From Sabethes cyaneus (lineage: Eukaryota > Arthropoda > Insecta > Diptera > Culicidae), in the NCBI RefSeq assembly GCF_943734655.1, contig NC_071354.1, forward strand, positions 3,197,001 to 3,261,000: a stretch of 64,000 nt of DNA. Direction: 5' to 3'. Positions within the stretch are counted from its first letter, which is position 1, and each line of letters begins with the position of its first letter. Shown one piece after another: positions 22,001 through 32,679 of this stretch. The translations under genes and the position numbers were made by a program. The notes beneath the pieces were generated by a model. The model was not told the DNA's origin. It was given only the letters and a program-made list of their open reading frames with translations, and did not search any database.

Positions 22001-25000
22001 GATCTAGTGTTACTATAGATAGTTTTTGTGGTCTTGTATTGACTAATGTTTTATGGAAGAGTCTCGAATTTCTCGAGTTCGATTAGTTTTTGAGTTTCGC
22101 AAAAATTTCTGTTTTATTTGTATGAGAGTCCATCCCCCTACCACAGGGGTGAGAGGTCTCTAACTATCGTAAAATAAATTCAAGACTCCAAAATCTCCCA
22201 CATGCCAAATTTGGTTCTATTTGCTTGATTAGTTCTCGAGTTATGCAGAAATTTGTGTTTCATTTGTATGGGAGCCCCTCCTCTTAAAGTGGGGAGGGGT
22301 CCTAATTCACCATAGAAAATTTTCTTGCTCTCGAAAACCTTCACATGCCAAATTTGGTTGCATTTGCTTGATTAGTTCTCGAGTTATGAGGAAATTTGTA
22401 TGGAAGCCTCCCCTCCTCAAGGGGAGAGGAGTTATAATTCCTCTTACAAAGAGGGGAGCGGTCTCAATTCACCATAGAATAAATTCTTGTCACCAAAAAA
22501 AACACCCACATGCCAAATGTTGTTCTATTGCTTGATTAGTTCTCGAGTTAGGAGGAAATTTGTATTTCATTTGTATAGGAGCCCCCCCTCTTAGAGTGGG
22601 GAGGGGTCCTAATTCACCGTAGAAAATTTTCCTGCCCTCGAAAACCTTCACATGCCAAATTTGGTTCCATTTGCTTGATTAGTTCTCGAGTTATGAGGAA
22701 ATTTGTATGGAAGCCCCCCCTCTTAAAGGGGAGAGGAGTTACAATTCCCCTTATAAAGAGGGAGGGGTCTCAATTCACCATAGAATAAATTCTTGTCACC
22801 GAAAACACCCACATGCCAAATTTGGTTCTATTTGCTTGATTAGTTCTCGAGTTATGAGGAAATTTGTATTTCATTTGTATAGGAGCCCCCCCTCCTAAAG
22901 TGGGGAGAGGTTCTTATTCATCATAGAAAAAATTCTTGCCTCCAAAAACACCTACATGCCAAATTTGGTTCCATTTGCTGGATTAGCTCTCGAGTTATAA
23001 GGAAATTTGTATTTCGTTTGTATAGGAGCCCCCCCCCCACTTAAAGTGGGGAGGGGTCCCAATTCATCATAGAAAAAAATTTTGTCTCCAAAAACACACA
23101 CATGCCAAATTTGGTTCCATTTGCTTGATTAGTTCTCGAGTTATGAGGAAATTGGTATTTCATTTGTACAGGAGCCCCCCCTCTTAAAGTGAGGAGGGGT
23201 CCTAATTCAACATAGAAAATTTTCTTGCCCTCGAAAACTTTCACATGCCAAATTTGGTTCCATTTGCTTGATTAGTTCTCGAGTTATGAGGAAATTTGTA
23301 TGGAAACCCCCCCCTCTTAAAGGGGAGAGGAGTTATAATTCCCCTTATAAAGAGGGAAGGGGTCTCAAATTACCCTAGAATAAATTCTTGTCACCGAAAA
23401 CACCCACATGCCAAATTTGGTTCTATTTGCTTGATTAGTTCTCGAGTTATGCAGAAATTTGTGTTTCATTTGTATGGGAGCCCCCCCTCTTAGTGGGGGG
23501 AGGGGTCTCTAACCATCACTAAAACCTTTCCTGGCCCCAAAAACCTCTACATGCAAATTTTCACGCCGATTGCTTCAGTAGTTTTTGATTCTATAAGGAA
23601 CACAGGACAGACAGACAGAAATCCATTTTTATAGGTATAGATTAGTCAAATAAAGAAAAACAACTTAGCCACAAACTTTAAACTCATTTCGATCAAGCTT
23701 ACACGGGTTTAAATTCAAAATTATGTGGACTTTGATTGACTTTTAACATGGTGTACGGATTTTGAGTCACAGGTGTACGGATTTTGAATCAGGCATAAAA
23801 AAGTGTACGGATTTTGAATCAAGAGATGCACATTTTGATCTCGTTTTTTTATAACTAGGATTAATTTTAGCTTCCTGTTATTCCAAATAACGTTAAAATG
23901 AGCATTATACTGTCAAAAGAAAACATGACGAATTACTTATTACAATATCATAATTTTATATTGACCATTTAAAATTGTCTAGCTCTTAGGTGTACGGATT
24001 TCGATACGGCACGGTATTTGTTGATAGCTGGAATTCATAATACGTTCTTGAATGAAAATATCCAAGTCAGTCTACGACAATATCTACCTACTTAATAAAC
24101 ATTTCATGCGAAATTGTATGAGGCTATTATACCAGAGACCTGGTCAACAGCTTTAGAAAATGTCAGCTGATTGAAGACATTTATTGTGTGCGCCAAGTAA
24201 AAGTGATCTTGAGGCATGTTTTTTTTGTTTTCTGATAAATAGTTGTGTTGCTTATTTTGTATTTTGTTTGATTAGAGCAAGTTGCTAAGTGCTTTCTATT
24301 TCATTTTTGCCTTTCTACTATATAAATATATAGTATAAAGGTATAGAAATCACTTGGAAAACCGGAAATGGAAAGAAGGTCCTGCGGGCCGTATGTCATA
24401 TACCATTCGACTCAGTTTCGAAAACTGAGTATTTTCTGTGAGTGTGTATGTATGTGTGTGTGTGTGTATGTGTGTGTGTGTGTATGTGACGCTTTTAATC
24501 TCACTCACTTTTCTCGGAGATGGCTGGACCGATTTTAACGTTCTTAGTATCAAATGAAAGGTCTAGGTGTCCCATAGGTCGCTATTGAATTTCATACTGA
24601 TCGGACTTTTAGTTCAAAAGTTATGTATAAAAATACGAAAAATATGGGACTTCATTATCTCATAGATCCCTTAACCGATTTGAACAAAATTGATTGCATA
24701 TGAAAGAGGAGTCTTGCAAACCCTTAACTTCCAAATTTCATGACGATTGGACTTGTGAAAAAATAGTATTTAAAACATATTTTTGTAACATATAAGCATT
24801 AATTCAATGAAAAACATCACACATTTTATTATTATTTGAAAATTACTGCTGAGATCTATCAAACGAAACCGAGTTATTTAAAATCGGACGGCTCATTCAA
24901 AAGTTATTCAAACTTTAACACTTAAGCACCGTATATTAAACCGTTAAAACGTGTGAAATCAAAACAAATGTTGATTGTATGCAATGTGTGTGATGTATGT

Positions 25001-28000
25001 GTGTATGTATGTATGTATGTATGTATGTATGTATGTATGTATGTATGCATGTATGTATGTATGTATGTATGTATGTATGTATGTATGTATGTATGTATGT
25101 ATGTATGTATGTATGTATGTATGTATGTATGTATGTGTGTGTGTATGTGATGACAATTTGCAATTTCTAAATTTGCATTGAAATTCCAGAAAAGTGAGAA
25201 ACATGTCAATTGCCTGAAGTTTTTGAAGCCTCTTAGTGGAATACGAAATTTGAAATTAAAGAAAAGATAAAACTTTTACCGACTAAATTTCACTATTTAA
25301 TATTTATTCGCGACAGATACGTATACGCTTTGAAATAACACACTGGTGAAGCCTGCACGTCGTAGGCGAACTACGTATTTGTTGCAAATAAATATTAAAT
25401 AGTGGGATTCAATCGAAAAGCTGTTTGTTTTGTTTGCTTTCAGATTTCAATTGTCATTTTGTTCACTTGCTGTTACTCACAATTGTGCAAGAAAAGCAAA
25501 AAGCGAAGAAAAGCAGTTAATTTAAGCATGTAGGTATAGTAGTGTATAGGATTAAAAATACTAGTATAAATTTATACCAATTTCAAACAAATTCTGCGCA
25601 TCAATAGATGCTCGTTTCAATCAATAGATACTAGAGCTTAGAAATGTTATATGGAAAATTGGAAGTACACGTTGCACGGTAGTAATTTTGCAAGATTTAT
25701 TTTCGTTAGTGACATTTTAAAGGACAGATGTCTTAGGTAATGTATCATGTTTTAATAAATAAATCAAAAAAAGACAAGCACTGGGAATCATATCGATCAC
25801 ATTTCCCATTCTCAAGCATGTTAATGGCGTAGCTTTTGCACTATTTTTCGACCTCATTTTGTTTTCCTAACCCTCTAACATTGTAAAAACGATGCGATCA
25901 AGCTAATGACTGACTATCTTTTCATGAAGGTGCATTCCAAAGAAGCTTAAGTTTTGATTTTCATGCAAAAATAATTATCTGAAGGAGCGCCAGCTAAGAA
26001 AAAGTTCAATTTCTCTTTTTCATATCTAATGCTCTATTTAGTTATTTTTTCTAATTCAGATATATTGCAAAATTGAAGCCAAGTAAAATTTTGAAATTAA
26101 TCATTTTGTTGTCGATACCTTTTCCTTCAAAAGCGAAGTATAATAATAATTTTTCTGAACTCTTGTTTTTCAAAGATGCTAACTTTTGAACGCATGGTAT
26201 TAATATCAAATATCAAAAAATCTGCTATGAACACATGTTTCATATTGTCAACTCAAAAAAAATCAAGTTTCGTATGTGGCTCTGAAGCCCGAACCCGTTA
26301 GAGGGTTAATTTCTACTTTTCTATATATATTCATTCAAGTCTGTAAAAATTATCTTTTGTGTTTACATTATTTCTCGATAAATCACGTAAATATTATATA
26401 ACTAAATAAGGTGTTCATCAAGTAACATAAATGACGCTTACAAGTATTTACGCACCCAAGGAAAGAAATATAATTATTCTATGCAATACGTTGTGAATTT
26501 TACTAGCAAATAAGGATTTTGAGGAACACGGAACGCATATTTAAAAATATAGTCTAGTTAATTATAGATGTTCCCGAGAAATTAAATAGTGATTATTGTG
26601 GCAGTAGAAAGGCTAGGTCACGCCGCTAGGGTGATTAATTCGGGTTTTTTATTGAATAATTTGAGCATTACGAGAAAATTTGTCTCTTCAAGTTGAGCCT
26701 TTCGAGACTCAGCCAAATAGGGGTTCGGCCTTTCGTAATTCATACAAATAGGCATTCGGCCGACTCATGCCAAATATAATTTCGGCCTTCAATGTGTTGA
26801 AATTCGGCCATTTGTAATTCGGCCATTTGTGTTTCGGCCATTCGCTACCAGCAACGGATTCTAATTATCAGTTATTTTATCAATTGCTCATAATTAATCT
26901 TATCTCTGTCGTCCATCACAATTCCATCACTTTTCTTTACTGTTCCCGTTCATGGTACAATTTAGACGTAGGATTCCATCTTCAATTCAGCTATTGCAAC
27001 CAAATTGCATAATTGTAAAACTCAAATGTTTCGCTCTTACTTACTTTACTTTATCGGCCGAACCTGCGTCATTGATCCTGCGCCGAACGAATTATGATTC
27101 TCCAGTAATGTCGGTCCTGGGCTACCGTTCTCCAATTTCCTCGAGCACCAGCTGACCGTGCGTCGTTCTCAACAGCGAACGAACAGTCATCGGGTGCGGG
27201 ATCTGCCCCGAAATCTACGGCCTCTTCCTGGGTCTCTGCTGAAAATAGTTTTGGGTACTCTTTCGTCAGGCGACTACGTGCTCAGCCCTCCGCAGCCTGT
27301 CATTCGTCTTTTCACTTCTCGGCTTACATTGTTGTCACATGTCACGAGTGTACCAGGGTGAATAAATTCCTTAATGGTAAGTCAGGATCTCGCTGCTTTC
27401 CGTTTAAACCCTAAAGGCTTTCACAAAACCAAGAAGCATGTAAGACTTCGTCCCGTTCCTTTTCATGCTTGCTCTTCGTATTACACCTTCCAAGGGGATG
27501 TTGAATAGCAGGTTAGAGGTCCCTTGCTTTAGTCCATCCAACGTCACGAAAGCGGCTGAGATCTCGCCCGCTATTCTGAGGCATGATTTTGACCTGGATA
27601 GGTCGCACGAATCAGCGTAATTAGTTTCGTCGAAAAACCATGTTCTGACATTATCTGCCACAGCTCATTTCGTTTGACTGGATCGTACGCCGCCTTAAAG
27701 TCCACAAACAGAGGGTGACTCTGCAAGTTGTACTCACGGAACTTGTCTAGTAACTGACATCTGGTCGGTCGTGGAGAGACTCTCACGACAACCAATTTGG
27801 TACTCGCCGATGAAAGACTCCACTAACGGTCTCAGTCTACAGAACAGGATACGCGAAAGCACCTTATAGGCAGAATTGAGCAATATAATAACTCGATAGT
27901 TTTTACACTTGAGTCGATGTCCTTTTTCTCCGGCATTCCTCCGGTATTTGTTGTTCCTCCCAGATCCTGACAATGATCCGGTGGATTGCTACGTACAGCC

Positions 28001-31000
28001 GGTCGGTCTCCGGTTTCAGAACTTCAGCCAGGATACCGTCCATCCCAGTAGCCTTACGCTTTTGAGCTCACTGTTTGCCTTCTGAATCTCTTTCCGAGTG
28101 GCTTCACAACTTGGCAATCGGTCACAATTCTTATTCTGTTTCTGCTTATCCTCGTGTTTACCTCTCCATTCAACAACATCTGAAAGTGCTCCTTCCATCT
28201 GGCTGTGGCTGTTACCAATAAGCAGATTGCCAGCGCTATCATTGGTCAATCTCAGGCATGGCACAATTCCTGCTTCACACCGTTTTGTAGAAACTCCGTA
28301 TGTCGTTGCTGGCGAATCTCTCCTCTGTGCCGACGAGCAAATGCTCCTCGTTTTATTAGACGGTGGGTTCTTTTTGACGTAAGACTGCGTCTGACGGCAA
28401 GGTTTAGAATAAGGGAATTCCAAAAGCAGAAGAAAACACCTTTAAAGAATAAAACAAACAACAATGGTCCCACTTTGCTACCAAATTTGTACACCAAATT
28501 TATTTGTGATAGTCGAACAATAACTTCAGATCAAGTTTTGCTTCGATACATTGCTCATTTCTGGCTATTTCGTCTAGTTGTCTAGTTATTACACAACGAC
28601 AGGAATAAAATTAAAAATGCCAAGATTGCTGCTATTGCAAATCAAACCTTAACATAACTGCAGTTTTTATTCTCTTTGGATTCATTAGCTTTCCAGAAAA
28701 AAAAACACTAACATTAGCTCCATTGTTTCATTATTTTTTATATTAAATAACAAGCGTGTAGAATACTGATTATGCGATGTATAACCTAACGCAAGAATCC
28801 TGTGCATTATAAATATTTACCTACTTAAAAATATAACACTTTGATATTTATTTCTAGTTACTCAAGACAAAATCTTCTGTCGAGCAACAGCTGCAAAAGC
28901 AACGAAGATTCCTGCACTCTCAGTTCCGGCAGCTGCACCAACAACATCAACAATCAAATTCAGCGTAACAATAGTAATACAAACAATTACAACAATAGTG
29001 CCACGTGTGGTTCCACCGGTCAAAACGCTAGTAACAAGTATTCTTCAAATTTTAACCGCAACAATTCGCTTAGCAACATTAATCAGCAGACAGTATCCGA
29101 TGTGGGTTCCAATCCGCAGCAACCGAATATGTCACATCAGCAACCACAGCAACACTATTCATCTTTGCCATCATCGCAACAACAACAACAGCAAGCACAG
29201 CAACCGCCGCAAGAGTCTGCGACATCTTTCCAACAGATACCGCAGACGATGTTCCACCAACAGCAACATCACCAGCAACAGCAACAACAATCACAACAGC
29301 AGCAACAACATCACAACCCTCTGAACCAATCGAATTCCCTCGATCTCGGCGAGCTGCAGTTCCACACCAATCCGATCAACCTAGGATTGGCCAACAAAAG
29401 CAGCCATCCCAAAGCTAGCGGCCACAAGAAATACCCCCTTTCGTTGCGATCCTGTCGCGACGGTAGCAATTCTAGCGGGGAAGTCAGCTCGAATTTCTAC
29501 GCGGTCGGTGCACACGCGGATATGATCAGCGATCTGAACTTGGCCACTGCCAGCAACTATCAGCACGATTCCAAGTATGAGCTGCCATTCAACCAAACTT
29601 TAGTCCGAACTAAACTTTTTTCGTTTCAGATCGTCATCGAAGCTGTTCGAAGCTCTCAAAGAGAATGTCTATCAAGAGGTTAAAAACCTCATTACCGCGA
29701 ACGAATCGAGACCCCACTTCCTAATTCAACTATTCCGAGAGCTGCAGCTCATTTCGTCCGATCCGTTGCGCCAGCGGACGCTGCAATCTATTCAGGAGCT
29801 GTATAATCGTTACATAGAGACCACTCTGCAACAAGAACAACAGGAAGGTCACGTCAACAACATAGGCAGTAATAATTTGCTTTCTTCAGTAGCGGTGCCC
29901 GCGTCAGCCACCGGTAATGCTCAAGGTACAGAAAGCGCACCCGGTGGACAGCCGCCAGCGGCCGCGGAAAATTTGGAAGTTGTAGAAATGGAGGTTTCGC
30001 AGAACTTTACCAACGCCCGAAATCAGCAGCAGCAACAGCAACAGCAACAACAAGTATCAGCGGCGGTTTATCACTTTGCGCCTGCGGCGGAAAGTAATCC
30101 TAACGTTGCTAATGTTACTGCATCTGGTTCGAACGCAAACGACGTCCCACTCGGGAATGAGCTAGAAGCTAACGAGCTTGGCATTCCCAGCTCGGAAATA
30201 ATCAGCATTATTATGAGCGACATAGTTTCAGTAATCAATTCGGTCGATTACATCAACGACTCGGTTCTGTGTAAGATTGCGGGGGTAATTTGTAATCATG
30301 CCACCGGTGCTTCCAATGGACTGTTTCAGAGTACTCAAGGAGGACAGCAGAAGACTCCTGAGAGATTGCTAGCCAATCCCATGCTAGGTCCTTCAATGGC
30401 CGCCTTCCTGGCACAGAACGACGCTGACTTCATAAGTCGGGAGGATTTTCTCCGCCATCTGGAGAGCTGGAACCGAACCGATAAGGATGAATTCATTTCC
30501 AATTTAGAAAATCTGTTGAATAACATCCTGTTAAGGTCATCTGCTGCAGAAGGTGATCCAGGACTGGTATCGTCCTCGAACATGAACATGAACGGTGACG
30601 AGGAAGGACAAATGAGAGCTCAAATGCAACATCAACAACAACATCTTCATGACTCTTTGTCAAGTCACGGAAATGGCATTAACAGTAGTGCTGATATTAG
30701 CACCGACAACAATGAAACGTTTGCTTCCTATCCTGGAAACGAGGTACCGTATTCTCCACGAGGTTTTCCTGGCGTTGCCAGTGTTGGTGGAGCATGTGGC
30801 GGTCGACGCTTGTATGGAGTATCTGAAAGCGATAATATGTCGAATGGTGTGAGCAGTTCAAACGGTTATGCATCGACGACATACGACTTGGCTGAGGCGG
30901 ATCAAATCTGCGATTTAGACAAAAGCATTGCTGCTGGCGCGGTTGGGGGAATTGCTTCAGCACCGAATTCGAACGCTGAAGCCTTGTTGCACAGCATAGA

Positions 31001-31169
31001 AGATCGACGAAGAATGAGACAGTGGATGCTGGATGATGATCTTCCGGATATGCCGAAAGAGCAACAACAGCACCATCACCAGCAACAGCAGCAGCAGCAG
31101 CAGCAGCAACAAGCGGCGCAAAATCCAGATTCTAGGTTCGGTGAGGTGTGGCAGCTTGAGGATGAATAA
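10073..31169 (+). CDS. PCM1: PCM1 (pericentriolar material 1) homologue, 8 coding exons, 2019 aa
   Basis: Coding exons: 10053-10213 (ATG at 10073 in context AAAATGG), 10633-10792, 16188-16720, 16791-16913, 17192-19165, 19225-20096, 28858-29574, 29630-31169 (stop TAA at 31167). All introns are GT-AG and the phases agree; the total of 6060 nt gives 2019 aa. Vertebrate PCM1 is about the same length, a large coiled-coil scaffold of centriolar satellites; the fly relative is Combover. Identity rests on the block starting exon 8 (LFEALKENVYQEV..., NESRPHFLIQLFRELQL), which closely matches the conserved C-terminal PCM1 segment, and on coiled-coil stretches in exon 5 (RNMQALKEQQAHLLRLQQAA). Poly-Gln tracts are in exons 3, 7 and 8. 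Exon 2 (weak acceptor, see the alternative first exon) and exon 4 (123 nt, phase 0-0) are the least certain. The two long introns are filled with transposons. Confidence 0.85.
10498..10530 (+). promoter_or_regulatory. candidate Inr/DPE core promoter inside the PCM1 gene
   Basis: TCAGTC at 10496-10501 matches the arthropod initiator with A+1 at 10498. G at +24 and CGATC at +28 to +32 (10525-10529) match the downstream promoter element except at its first base. No ATG occurs between +1 and the ATG at 10579, which opens a frame continuous with PCM1 exon 2. Confidence 0.4.
10579..10792 (+). CDS. PCM1: possible alternative first coding exon of PCM1 with a hydrophobic N-terminus
   Basis: Translation from the ATG at 10579 begins MTFIDWLVLIAILYYLFKVL, a good predicted membrane segment or signal anchor, and runs in frame into the exon ending at the donor G|gtgagt (10793). 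An isoform starting here would be 1990 aa. The alternative reading is that 10579-10632 is intron, with the acceptor TTCAAG at 10631-10632, and that T-rich intron sequence fortuitously encodes hydrophobic residues. Both readings keep frame. The Inr/DPE-like motif 81 bp upstream favours a real first exon but does not prove it. Confidence 0.42.
11583..11801 (+). mobile_element. SINE-B copy
   Basis: It starts CCCAGTTGGCATCGAAGTAT and has a B-box-like GTTCCAATCTC at about 11634. It continues through CTGTTAGAGTC, GCAATTGTCCTGCACTCTAA and AATGTAGCACCTAGGCTTTG. The same order of blocks is found at 58290-58495. It is a tRNA-related interspersed repeat, here the most complete copy in the window. Confidence 0.72.
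12230..12720 (+). mobile_element. fragment of a Jockey/CR1-like retrotransposon (endonuclease-RT linker)
   Basis: Broken translation shows RRPPWKPAWGDAHLRLLKRL, then after stops FWSFVNSKKNEEGLS and NTAEEKCELFAAHLRNSF. FWSFV..K and EKCELFA..F are typical of the stretch between endonuclease and reverse transcriptase in these elements. RTE-A follows at once. Confidence 0.55.
12745..15447 (+). mobile_element. RTE-type non-LTR retrotransposon, family A, nearly full length, inactive
   Basis: Order of parts: an APE-type endonuclease (LGTWNCKSL near 12790, GFIVLGKMRQRVI, FNYSIINVHCPHEG, VKIVIGNMNA); a linker (GYVPQADMCRDSDGNLL, REVIERWKQYY); a reverse transcriptase with FIDFKSAYD, GLRQGDGLSCLLFNIALEGV and the catalytic FADDVD box (about 14520-14540); and an RTE C-terminal domain (LRWAGHVVRMSDDCPVKKVL). 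Breaks: at least two shifts before 13100, a stop at 13218, a TAG at 13966 where relatives have Trp, and a frame change near 14905. The remaining RT frame is long (13969-14907). The end carries GGACATGGACCAATAAGTAAG, also seen at 38320-38560. It is inserted in the sense orientation in a PCM1 intron. Confidence 0.85.
15448..15490 (+). repeat. SINE-B head fragment
   Basis: CCCCAGTTGGCCACGAGTTA followed by CGACACTGTT matches the 5' part of SINE-B. It abuts the 3' end of RTE-A. Confidence 0.45.
18950..18955 (+). other. consensus donor inside PCM1 exon 5
   Basis: ATTCAA|GTAAGT at 18950 is a better match to the donor consensus than the annotated exon 5 donor (CTG|gtaggt at 19166). It falls on a codon boundary; joined to 19225 it would remove exactly 72 codons in frame. 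It may be an alternative 5' splice site. Confidence 0.45.
20783..24014. mobile_element. non-autonomous TIR element of about 3.2 kb, TA-flanked
   Basis: The left end CCATGCGGTATCGAAATCCG (20783) and the reverse complement of the right end, CCGTGCCGTATCGAAATCCG, belong to inverted repeats matching at 24 of 27 positions. TA flanks both (20781-20782, 24015-24016). The subterminal word TGTACGGATTTTGA(A/T)TC recurs in both orientations: near 20811, as a hairpin at 21182-21230, and at 23752, 23775, 23808 and 23991. No transposase was found. The body carries a tandem-repeat array (21836-23642) that looks like a separate insertion. Confidence 0.78.
21836..23642 (+). repeat. dispersed repeat with about ten 140-165 bp tandem units
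   Basis: It begins CTAGCTGACCCGACAAACTT and ends with GACAGACAGACAGAAATCCA followed by TTTTTATAGGTATAGATT; I recall both ends from insect interspersed repeats of uncertain class. Between them is an array in which TTGATTAGTTCTCGAGTTAT, GGAAATTTGTATTTCATTTG and a GGAGCCCCCC...GGGGAGGGGTC block repeat about ten times, most clearly at 22229, 22368, 22531, 22674, 22836, 22978, 23123, 23268 and 23431. The C-run/G-run pair in each unit can fold as a short hairpin. Confidence 0.8.
24303..24950 (+). repeat. mosquito-type interspersed repeat with TG-rich core
   Basis: It starts at a hairpin CTACTATATAAATATATAGTA and runs through GAAATCACTTGGAAAACCGG, a palindrome ACTCAGTTT/AAACTGAGT (24410-24430), a TG/TATG microsatellite (24437-24489) and TCTCGGAGATGGCTGGACCG. 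I recall the order of blocks from mosquito intergenic repeats. No frame. Confidence 0.55.
24992..25150 (+). repeat. (GTAT)n microsatellite
   Basis: About 130 bp of nearly uninterrupted GTAT/ATGT tetranucleotide repeats with one GCAT variant near 25045, ending in GTGTGTATG. The long Met-Tyr-Val-Cys and Thr-His-Ile frames here are repeat artefacts. Confidence 0.97.
25151..26723. other. no gene or repeat recognised
   Basis: AT-rich intronic sequence. No open frame of note, no RNA gene and no clear inverted ends. Confidence 0.4.
26724..26845 (+). repeat. short minisatellite based on TTCGGCC
   Basis: Six TTCGGCC words occur in about 120 bp, in units such as ATTCGGCCATTTGTA. Unit lengths vary. 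Similar 'cggcc' minisatellites are familiar from mosquito genomes. Confidence 0.7.
27030..28400 (-). mobile_element. RTE family B remnant, antisense to PCM1
   Basis: Minus-strand translation shows YKVLSRILFCRLRPLVESFI, HPLFVDFKAAYD, VKRNELWQIMSEHGF and LLFNIPLEGVIRRA in several shifted frames, in the order expected for an RTE reverse transcriptase. The FADD box and C-terminus are damaged. The left edge on the plus strand starts with TTACTTACTTTACTTT, which as the minus-strand 3' end matches the short tandem tail usual in RTE. Protein similarity to the 33-35.5 kb copy defines family B. Confidence 0.78.
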
Positions 31170-32029
31170 TTAAAAATATGCTTCTTCTTTAATGCTGCAA
31201 TGACATGTTCCTGTTCTATGCTGACAGTCTTTTTTTGAGCTTCTAATATCGATACTCAGAGAGAACCACAAAACAATACATGTAAGCATTATTGTAATCG
31301 AATAGTTTGTCAGAACACTGATTTTAATATTTTCTTGTTTTTTTTTTAGAATGGAATTCAAATATTGATCTGCACTTCGTCGAATATAGACTCTGCTAAA
31401 AACTGCGCGAAATGCTATACCAGTGCTCAGATGTAAGTTGCAACTCCTCGTTTCTACTGTTACTGCTCTTTGTGATAGCTTCGGTTCTTTTCAACCCAAA
31501 ACGGTTGAAATCGCAACCTGGCGACAAATTTTTGTAAGAACTTTTTATTCGGTATGACAAAATTGACTAGCAATTGTAAAAATTCGAACCAAATCATTTT
31601 TTTTATCACTTCGTCAATCAGGCGCTTTCAATAGGTATGAAACCTCTTTCCTGATCTACCTTTCCCTTTATTTCGCATCAAAAATTCTACTTGTGTTGCG
31701 GAGACACCTTGGTAGAATAACGACCCAAACCCAAATTTCAAATGCTTGAAGTGTTCCTAAGTGATTGGTGGATTGCCATACCTTGTGGTACAAAGCAACA
31801 TACATGTTTGGTTTTTATTAACAGCTGAAGAAAAATCGTAACCCCCAAGTACAGAAGCTCAAAGCGTCTGTAAAAGAAGCTGTATAATTCTGAGCCTAAT
31901 ATATTCTCGACGTCATATGCATAACATTACATGAACTATATTGATTGTATCCGAAATGCTCCGCTCACTAGAAGAGAATTGTAGTAGTACCTGTATCACG
32001 CTATATTTTATCAGATTTAAACAGCTTTT
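31170..32029. other. PCM1 3' flank
   Basis: Probable 3' UTR and flanking sequence after the PCM1 stop. I found no canonical AATAAA in the first few hundred bases. No other feature is supportable. Confidence 0.4.
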
Positions 32030-32660
32030 CCCTATCTCAATAGTGTCCCAAATTTCGCCAAGTGTACGATGGGAATCTGTCCAAGTAGTGCCTGCAACTC
32101 GTGGTTCATACGCCTACGAAACTCTTGAATACGTCGTTGAATCTCTTTACTAGTATTATTATCGGCGGTGACCAGAAATCCCTAATATTTGAATTCATCA
32201 ACCACTTCCAGTTCATCACCGTCAGTAGTCACTGTCCGTGGAAGGCGAACGTTGTTTTCTCTGGAACTTCTTCTTACCATATATTCTAGTTTCTAGTAAG
32301 CACATCCCCTTGCAGCAATCCTCTGCGCGATTCGAGTCCAGAGTCGCTTTGATCAGCCGCGTCAGTTTGTCCGGGAAACCGTAATCATACATTATCTGCC
32401 ATAGCTATTCGCACTCGACTGTATCGTATGCTGCATGAAGTCCACGGAAATATTGTCCGGGAGCACGCTTTGCTCAATTTTGGAGAATTTGTCGGAGTGA
32501 AAATTTGATCTGTAGTAGCATGGGCCCGCATTAAGCCAGCTCTGGCATCGCTGAGCAGTACCAGTCTTTGGGCGGGTATTAAATGGAGAGAGTTACCTAG
32601 AAAAAGCGTCAAACATAGCTCTGGCTCTCTCAATCTCCCACCTAGCGCCTTCACGCAGAT
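32030..32660 (-). mobile_element. RTE fragment (family A-like)
   Basis: The minus strand carries degenerate RTE pieces: a YLG/VTADNN-like stretch (about 32220-32120), the segment around CCGGGAAACCGTAATCATAC (FPDKLTRL-type) and RAHATTDQIFT (about 32510). Multiple stops. It lies back to back with the RTE-B copy on the plus strand. Confidence 0.6.
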
Positions 32661-32679
32661 CTAAATCAAATGATGACGG

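Larger units (their letters stand above)
20097..28857 (+). other. PCM1 intron of 8.8 kb, repeat-filled
   Basis: Bounded by AG|gtaagc and ttctag, phase 2. It contains a TIR element with a nested array, a mosquito-type interspersed repeat with microsatellites, a minisatellite and an antisense RTE-B. 20097-20780, 25151-26580 and 28400-28857 show nothing recognisable. Confidence 0.75.

Noticed and set aside
22000..23520. Tandem repeat considered as a CRISPR array
   Set aside because: Units are 140-165 bp, diverged, without short uniform repeats and unique spacers, in a eukaryotic intron.
24922..25209. Frames of repeated Thr-His-Ile-Tyr or Met-Tyr-Val-Cys
   Set aside because: Translation of the GTAT microsatellite, open in several frames on both strands, not coding.
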